Shown one piece after another: positions 59,344 through 64,000 of a stretch of DNA of 64,000 nucleotides (positions are counted from its first letter, which is position 1; each line of letters opens with the position of its first letter). The translations under genes were made by a program, and so were the position numbers. The DNA comes from an uncultured Prevotella sp. (GTDB lineage Bacteria; Bacteroidota; Bacteroidia; Bacteroidales; Bacteroidaceae), in NCBI GenBank assembly GCA_944320255.1, contig CALUGU010000004.1, forward strand, positions 1-64,000. Direction: 5' to 3'. The notes under the pieces are model-generated. The model saw nothing but the letters and a program-made list of their open reading frames with translations, was not told where the DNA came from and made no database searches.

Positions 59344-59792
59344 TATCCGATGGTTATCAGCGCGTCGCCTTCCATTACAGTGTCGCCCTTGTTCACGAGA
59401 ATGGCCGTAACGGTGCCGTTGCTTTCCGCCTCGATGTTGTTTTGCATTTTCATCGCTTCGAGCACCACCACCGTGTCGCCGTCTTTCACCGTGTCGCCCA
59501 CTTTCACCTTCACGTCGGTTATCGTTCCGGGCAGCGGCGCAGTCACCTTCATGCCCTTTGCCGGAGCGTTGTTTGCCGGCTTCTCGGCTTGCGGGGCGGC
59601 TGCCGTTGTCTGCGGTTGCGGTTGTTTTACTGCGACCACGGGCTTGTGGTGTACGCTTGAGGGGTTGATGGGCTGCTTCAGTTCCACCTCGAAAGGTATC
59701 CCGTTGACGTTGACTTTGGCCACGTTGCCTTCTACGTTGACTATCTCCACGTCGTAATCGACGCCTTGCACTTTATATTGGTACTTGTTCAT
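59343..59792 (-). CDS. Biotin carboxyl carrier protein of the decarboxylase
   Basis: A 149-residue biotinyl protein. The biotin lysine is K115 in VLEAMKMQNN, with the typical APLPGTITDVKVKVGDTV upstream. An Ala/Pro-rich linker (about 52-80) joins an N-terminal beta domain to the biotin domain. It transfers CO2 from the alpha subunit to the beta subunit. Coupled in an operon between the gamma and beta subunits. Confidence 0.93.
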   Translation of the reverse strand: MNKYQYKVQGVDYDVEIVNVEGNVAKVNVNGIPFEVELKQPINPSSVHHKPVVAVKQPQPQTTAAAPQAEKPANNAPAKGMKVTAPLPGTITDVKVKVGDTVKDGDTVVVLEAMKMQNNIEAESNGTVTAILVNKGDTVMEGDALITIG

Positions 59793-59812
59793 TTTATTGC
59801 GTTTTTTTTATT

Positions 59813-59931
59813 TTAATAATAAGCCAAATAGGCCAAATAAGCCAAATAGGCCTGATAAACGGCTGGTTGTTCTTATAGGCTCGTCTGCTTGTTTGCTTGT
59901 CCCTTGTCTGCTGACAGCTTGTCTGCTGTTA
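59813..59931. repeat. Composite repeat: CCAAATA units plus CTTGTCTGC units
   Basis: AGCCAAATAGGCCAAATAAG units, AGGCCTGATA, then CTCGTCTGCTTG, CTTGTCCCTTGTCTGCTGAC and CTTGTCTGCTGTT, ending at the gamma subunit stop codon. The same succession is found inside the anti-sigma gene at 48136-48297. Confidence 0.8.
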
Positions 59932-60894
59932 AGGTATGATTGTTTCTTCCGGATAGATGTTCCAGTTCGTGTGGTGAGGTTTGATGGTGATGATGTTGCT
60001 CTCAATGTCGTGCACGTCGTCTTCATACTGTTTCAGCGCCATTGCTATTACGGCGATGTATATCTCCTTGTCTATGCCGCCGGTCTGAAGTCCGTCTTTC
60101 AGTATCACCTTTGTCTTGTGCCCGGTCTCCACAATCTTTTCACCCGTCTTCACGGCAGCCTTTATCGGCTGTATGCGTCCGGCTTTCTTCAACGCCTGTT
60201 TGTGCGCCATGAATATGCCGAGTATGCGGAAGAAGGCGTAGAGCAGCGCGAGGCAGAAGAACACAATGCCCATCGAGAGCACCGTGATGCCTATGCCGTG
60301 CGGGTCTTCACGCTTTAGTTTGGCTATTTTCGTTTCGTTGGCTTGTACGAAGTTCTCTATTCCAGGGGTTACGCTGCCCGGACTTTTCACCTCCCATTGG
60401 TCGGCTCCGTCCCTTACCCTGGCGTAAGACTGGTCGGCGGCAAGCGCGGGGACGGACACAGAGTCGATGAGGTCAACGCCGTTGCCGTCGTACAAGGCTA
60501 TCCATACAGGCTTGCCGCTTTCGGCCTTTGCCTGCAAGTGCAGCGTGCCTTGCGCCTTGTTGCCGTTGAGGAAGAACACCACGTGCTCGCGCGCCGACAT
60601 CGACGTGCGGCTGTCGCCGTTGGGGATGCTGCTCATCAAGGCCGTGCGCTGGGCCACGGTCAGGCTCTTGTCGAGCACGCGCCTGTCGGTGGTGATGAAC
60701 ATCCCGCGCACGTCATAGGTTGAGAACGACGTATTGGCAAGCTCTATCCATGCGTTCCTCCTGCCGTACTCGTCTTGTAGGTTGCCCTTGTTGCAGGTCA
60801 TCACTTCGTTGAGCTTGATGTTCCTGGCCCCTTGCCCGAACGCCAAGACCGTTCCCGCAAGCAAGGCGCAAAACAGAAAAGCGGTTCTTTTCAT
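59929..60894 (-). CDS. Decarboxylase gamma subunit with N-terminal lamin-tail-like domain
   Basis: A 321-residue protein. A signal peptide (MKRTAFLFCALLAGTVLAFG) is followed by a beta-rich domain, about 25-180, resembling a lamin-tail domain (IKLNEVMTCNKGNLQDE, NAWIELANTS, SPGSVTPGIENF). Then a membrane helix (GIGITVLSMGIVFFCLALLY, about 200-220) and a short OadG-like cytoplasmic segment. The classical gamma subunit is under 100 residues, so this is a fusion typical of Bacteroidetes. It anchors the complex; the extra domain would face the periplasm. No carboxyltransferase alpha gene lies upstream. Confidence 0.82.
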   Translation of the reverse strand: MKRTAFLFCALLAGTVLAFGQGARNIKLNEVMTCNKGNLQDEYGRRNAWIELANTSFSTYDVRGMFITTDRRVLDKSLTVAQRTALMSSIPNGDSRTSMSAREHVVFFLNGNKAQGTLHLQAKAESGKPVWIALYDGNGVDLIDSVSVPALAADQSYARVRDGADQWEVKSPGSVTPGIENFVQANETKIAKLKREDPHGIGITVLSMGIVFFCLALLYAFFRILGIFMAHKQALKKAGRIQPIKAAVKTGEKIVETGHKTKVILKDGLQTGGIDKEIYIAVIAMALKQYEDDVHDIESNIITIKPHHTNWNIYPEETIIP

Positions 60895-60956
60895 ATACAG
60901 GTTGGTAAAGTGTAAGTTGTTGTTATAAAGTCAGAGGGTCTGCTTTTACGTAAAAA

Positions 60957-60995
60957 GGCAGACGAGGCCGGCTGTTGTCAGCTTGCCTGTCTGCC
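60957..60995 (-). terminator. Terminator of the AspT-like transporter gene
   Basis: GGCAGAC/GTCTGCC plus AGGC/GCCT and an inner GCTG/CAGC stem; the minus-strand transcript continues into a five-base T-run. Confidence 0.78.
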
Positions 60996-61003
60996 GTTAA
61001 CTC

Positions 61004-62692
61004 TTAAGCTCCGCAGAAGAACAGCACGATGATTTGCGCCGTGAAAATCCTGAGGAACATGCTCAACGGGTAAACCGTGGAGTAGCCTACGGCCGGCGCG
61101 TCTTTCGAGCACACGGAGTTGGCGTAAGCCAGCGCGGGCGGGTCTGTGTACGTTCCGGCCACCATGCCCATGATTGTGAAATAGTTGAACTTGTACTTCA
61201 GCCTTGCGATCGTGGCCACAATCAAGATTGGTATGACGGTTATCAGGAAGCCCGTGTAGACGTATTTCAGTCCGTCGCCTTGCACTATCGTTTCCATGAA
61301 GCCTCCGCCGGCCTTTATGCCGACGCTGGCGAGGAAGAGCACCAGGCCGATTTCGCGCAGCATCATGTTCGCGCTCGTCGTGGTGTAAGTCACGAGGTGC
61401 ACTTTGTGGCCGAAGCGTCCGATGAGTATGGCGATGATGAGCGGGCCGCCGGCTATGCCCAGCTTGATGGGCACCGGTATGCCGGGGCAGGCGATGGGGA
61501 TGCTGCCGAAGATGATGCCGACGAAGATGCCGATGAATATGGTGGCGATGTTAGGCGCGTTGAGCCTCTTGACAGAGTTGCCCAGGACGCTTGCCGCACG
61601 GTTGACAGCCCCTTCCGGGCCTACCACCATCACCCTGTCGCCCACCTGCAATGACAGGTTCGAGCTTGCGAACAGGTCCATTCCGTGGCGGGTTATTCGC
61701 GTGACGTTTACGCCGAAGCCGCTTGAGAAGTGCATCTGGCCGAGGGTCTTGCCGTTGATCGACGGGCGTGTCACAACGATGCGCTTGCTCACCATGGGCT
61801 CGTCCTGCTTTTTCCAGTCCACTTCCACCGTCGGGCCGATGAAGGCGATGATGGCTTCGGCGTCGTTCTCGGCGCAGACAATGAAAAGGCGGTCGCCTAT
61901 GTGGAACAGCGTGCTGCCCGTAGGTATCGTAACGTGGCCGTCGTGGAGCAGGCGCGAGCATACGAAGTCGCGGTTGAGGAACTCGTGCACCTGTGCGATG
62001 GTCTTGCCTTCGAGGTAAGAGTTGGTCACTTCAAGGTTGAGGAAGTGCGGCTTTACCGCTCCGTTCTCGTTCTCCTCCTCGTCCAGGGCGTCTTCTTCCT
62101 TGTCCAGCTTGATTTTGCAGAAATAGCGTATCGCTATCGTCGCGCCGATGATGCCCAGCACGCCGAGGGGATATGCGCAGGCGTAGCCGTTGGCAATCTG
62201 GGGTATCTCACCCTTGCCGAACACTGACACCAGCGCCTCGTTGGCCGCGCCGAGACCGGGAGTGTTGGTGACGGCGCCGTAAAGCGTACCCACCATCATG
62301 GGCAGGTTGACGGGGTTGGAGGTGTCGAAGAAGATGTAGTAGCAAGCGAACATCACGAGGATGTTCAGCAAGATGGTGGTCATAGACAGGGTGTTGAGCG
62401 TTATGCCGCCGCGCTTGAAGCTCTCGAAGAAGCCGGGGCCTACCTGCAAACCTATCATGAAGACGAACAGGATAAGCCCGAACTCCTGCAAGAACGACAG
62501 CACGCCCGGCGAAGCCGTGAAGCCCACGTGGCCCGCCGCGATGCCGGCGAACAACACGAAGGTGACGCCAAGCGATATGCCACCTATCTTTATCTTCCCA
62601 AGAAGCACTCCTGTGGCAATCACGATGGCGTATAATATTACAATGTGGGCCACGGAGTCTGTTGCTGTAAATAAATTAATTAGCCAGTCCAT
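61004..62692 (-). CDS. AspT/YidE family transporter with two TrkA-C domains
   Basis: A 562-residue inner-membrane protein with two five-helix halves around a cytoplasmic pair of RCK_C (TrkA-C) domains (about 225-385; [18 protein letters not shown] and [14 protein letters not shown]). The duplicated aspartate:alanine exchanger signature is visible as [20 protein letters not shown] and [17 protein letters not shown]. Family members exchange amino acids or dicarboxylates; the substrate here is unknown. The start ATG 62692 (MDWLINLF) is preferred because a -7 box (62713-62720) lies within the longer frame. It is upstream of the decarboxylase genes. Confidence 0.9.
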   Translation of the reverse strand: MDWLINLFTATDSVAHIVILYAIVIATGVLLGKIKIGGISLGVTFVLFAGIAAGHVGFTASPGVLSFLQEFGLILFVFMIGLQVGPGFFESFKRGGITLNTLSMTTILLNILVMFACYYIFFDTSNPVNLPMMVGTLYGAVTNTPGLGAANEALVSVFGKGEIPQIANGYACAYPLGVLGIIGATIAIRYFCKIKLDKEEDALDEEENENGAVKPHFLNLEVTNSYLEGKTIAQVHEFLNRDFVCSRLLHDGHVTIPTGSTLFHIGDRLFIVCAENDAEAIIAFIGPTVEVDWKKQDEPMVSKRIVVTRPSINGKTLGQMHFSSGFGVNVTRITRHGMDLFASSNLSLQVGDRVMVVGPEGAVNRAASVLGNSVKRLNAPNIATIFIGIFVGIIFGSIPIACPGIPVPIKLGIAGGPLIIAILIGRFGHKVHLVTYTTTSANMMLREIGLVLFLASVGIKAGGGFMETIVQGDGLKYVYTGFLITVIPILIVATIARLKYKFNYFTIMGMVAGTYTDPPALAYANSVCSKDAPAVGYSTVYPLSMFLRIFTAQIIVLFFCGA

Positions 62693-62712
62693 AACAAGTT
62701 TTAATGACGGTG

Positions 62713-62720
62713 CAAAAGTA
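62713..62720 (-). promoter_or_regulatory. -7 box TACTTTTG for the AspT-like gene
   Basis: A minus-strand consensus match 21 bases before the ATG at 62692; it decides the start. Confidence 0.65.
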
Positions 62721-63364
62721 GCTAATTTATTACTCATACGGTAATTTTTGTGCAATTATTTTTATGAATATCCTCAAAGCGGCGTCCTTTGCCGGTGACT
62801 TCCTTGCCGGGTGGCCGCTTCGCGTTTCTGACAAAATGAAACCTGTGCGCCTTAACCGTCTTTCACGCTGTCCTGCGCTTTAACACTGAGAGTGCCTTCG
62901 GCGTAAAATTTTCCTGTCCGTAGCCGTATATGCGAAAATGTCGTGTGCATTTGTAACACATTGGAATGCTGCAAGTTGCGTTCCGAAGGCGGTGAGGTGT
63001 GCAGCGTATGGCGGCGGTTTTTGAGGCTAAAGAGGCTCTTTTATGGCGTTAACGATGGCTATTTGCGCCCTTAAAGGCCGTGTTTGGCGTGCCCGTTTAC
63101 GGCTTTTTATGGCGTGGATTGCCGTTAAAGGCGTCTCCGTTGACGGCGTTTCGTCGCCCAATCCGCCGCCAGCGGGCGTTTTGCAAGCCTGTTTCGCTGT
63201 TCCAGACGGACATTTTCCGTGTGACATATTGCAATATGAAAGCGCGCAACTGTTGTCAAGGTGTCATCCCGCCGCTTGGCGGCCGTCCGGCTGCCCGATT
63301 GTAAGGTTTTGCAGTAAAATTGATTTTTGTCATTAAATTTTAAAGGTGTGTCAGAAAAATACCT

Positions 63365-63372
63365 TATATTTG
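63365..63372 (+). promoter_or_regulatory. -7 box TATATTTG for mutA
   Basis: A consensus match about 190 bases before the ATG at 63563, leaving a long leader that contains a complete inverted repeat. Confidence 0.65.
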
Positions 63373-63376
63373 CACA

Positions 63377-63531
63377 GTGAGAGGGGTAAAAAGGAGTTAG
63401 CAGGAGTTAGACGCTGCGCGTCGGAGTTATTGGGAGTTAACAGGCAAATGCCAAGCTATTGTCCGTTAACTCCGGCGAGTGAAACGAGCCTAACTCCTGT
63501 TTACTCCTTTTTTAATACCCCTCCGGATGAT
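63377..63531. repeat. GGAGTTA-family inverted repeat within the mutA leader
   Basis: AAAAAGGAGTTAGCAGGAGT units (63389-63408) are answered by TAACTCCTGTTTACTCC near 63490-63508. An inner GGAGTTAACAG/CTGTTAACTCC-type pairing and GCAAATGCC core lie between. It lies between promoter and gene. Confidence 0.8.
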
Positions 63532-63562
63532 TTTTAGGTAATTATTTATTAATAAAAGGTTT

Positions 63563-64000
63563 ATGTCAAACTGTAAAGAAAAACTCTTCAGCGAGTTCAA
63601 GGCGCCCACCAAGCAGGAATGGATGGACAAAATCCAGGTGGACTTGAAAGGTGCCGACTTCAACAAGCGTCTGGTATGGAGGACAAACGAAGGCTTCGAC
63701 GTACCGCCGTTTTACATGAGGGATGATGTGTTGAAACTGAAAACGCCCGATTCTTTGCCGGGCGAGTTCCCCTACGTGCGTGGCAACAAGAAGGCTTGCA
63801 ACTGCTGGTACGTGCGCCAGGACATCATGGCAGACGACGCGAAGGCCGCCAACGCCAAGGCTCTCGACCTGCTCAAGCGCGGCGTTGACTCGTTGGGCTT
63901 CAAGATTCCGGGCGACTGCGTGAGCGCGGAATTTGTCGGTACGCTGCTCGAAGGCATCGACTGCGAGGCCGTGGAGCTGAACTTCAACACCTGCAAGCGT
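63563..64000 (+). CDS. mutA: Methylmalonyl-CoA mutase small subunit, N-terminal part
   Basis: The first 146 codons are in the window and the gene runs off the end. The start MSNCKEKLFSEFKAPTKQEW and WMDKIQVDLKGADFNKRLVW, WRTNEGFDVPPFYMRDDV match the small (non-catalytic) subunit of adenosylcobalamin-dependent methylmalonyl-CoA mutase in Bacteroidetes. With the large subunit it interconverts succinyl-CoA and methylmalonyl-CoA on the route to propionate, which pairs with the Na+-translocating decarboxylase subunits encoded nearby on the opposite strand. Partial at the 3' end because of the window edge. Confidence 0.92.
   Translation, partial: MSNCKEKLFSEFKAPTKQEWMDKIQVDLKGADFNKRLVWRTNEGFDVPPFYMRDDVLKLKTPDSLPGEFPYVRGNKKACNCWYVRQDIMADDAKAANAKALDLLKRGVDSLGFKIPGDCVSAEFVGTLLEGIDCEAVELNFNTCKR

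Larger units (their letters stand above)
62693..63562. other. Long divergent intergenic region
   Basis: Besides the two promoters and the repeat in the mutA leader, the section 62756-63350 is GC-rich with scattered GCCGTTTACGGC, GGCGTCCTTTGCC and GTAACACATTGG words, like decayed hairpin/palindrome elements. No gene is seen. Confidence 0.55.

Overview
The window looks like a chromosomal segment of an anaerobic Bacteroidales bacterium, most likely Prevotellaceae or a close relative. The evidence is the Bacteroidetes-type -7 promoter box (TAnnTTTG) seen about 20 times, generally weak purine-rich leaders instead of strong Shine-Dalgarno sites, and gene content typical of the order (MaeB malic enzyme, methylmalonyl-CoA mutase, Na+-translocating decarboxylase subunits, DUF4922 and SpoIID proteins, a DUF4143 ATPase, an ECF sigma/anti-sigma pair). 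I saw no rRNA, tRNA, CRISPR array, insertion sequence or prophage.

Layout. 0.1-6.4 kb: a three-domain glycosyltransferase/DUF4922/SpoIID protein, an AmpG-like permease and a CDF metal exporter. 6.5-11.5 kb, minus strand: a DUF4143 ATPase with three evenly spaced upstream direct repeats, a small membrane protein, a ZIP transporter, and AguB/AguA (agmatine to putrescine). 11.6-12.9 kb: a 34-residue peptide with its own promoter and terminator, then a lipoprotein nuclease. 13.1-16.2 kb: malic enzyme with a divergent TetR regulator. 17.0-22.1 kb: split transketolase, FGGY kinase and fucose-isomerase-like protein, an arrangement matching non-oxidative D-apiose catabolism. 22.7-25.9 kb: a POT transporter and a GH28 pectinase-like enzyme. 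25.9-34.0 kb, minus: RecQ, RecJ, a C1 peptidase, Xaa-Pro aminopeptidase, TrmD and a HIT protein. 34.5-41.6 kb, plus: lipoate ligase and the full glycine cleavage system (T, H, P1, P2, L). 41.7-45.8 kb, minus: MnmA, Fmt, GlmS. 46-49.5 kb: a GNAT enzyme, a sigma/anti-sigma/secreted-protein operon and GtrA. 49.6-53.6 kb, minus: HAD hydrolase, Wzc-type tyrosine kinase and RfbA (surface polysaccharide). 53.8-57.3 kb, plus: an unknown protein, a coiled-coil protein, ZapA, RNase Y and a thioesterase. 57.4-62.7 kb, minus: a LuxR-type regulator, decarboxylase beta, biotin carrier and gamma subunits, and an AspT/YidE transporter. 63.6 kb to the end: the start of methylmalonyl-CoA mutase small subunit.

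The most unusual feature lies between the genes. About two dozen spacers hold inverted repeats whose arms are runs of degenerate 7-9 bp units. Several families with different units exist (AATTAAG, AATTCAT, GAGGAGTTA, ACAAGCAG, GGAGTAA, CACCTTCT and others), and within a family the central core is conserved. Many begin exactly at, or inside, a stop codon. The same units also run through coding sequence in the anti-sigma gene, the 3' end of fmt and the start of mnmA. A second recurrent element pairs a TGATAATCA palindrome with an AAAAGACGCC-type hairpin. All functional statements are read from sequence by eye; no database search or folding computation was run.
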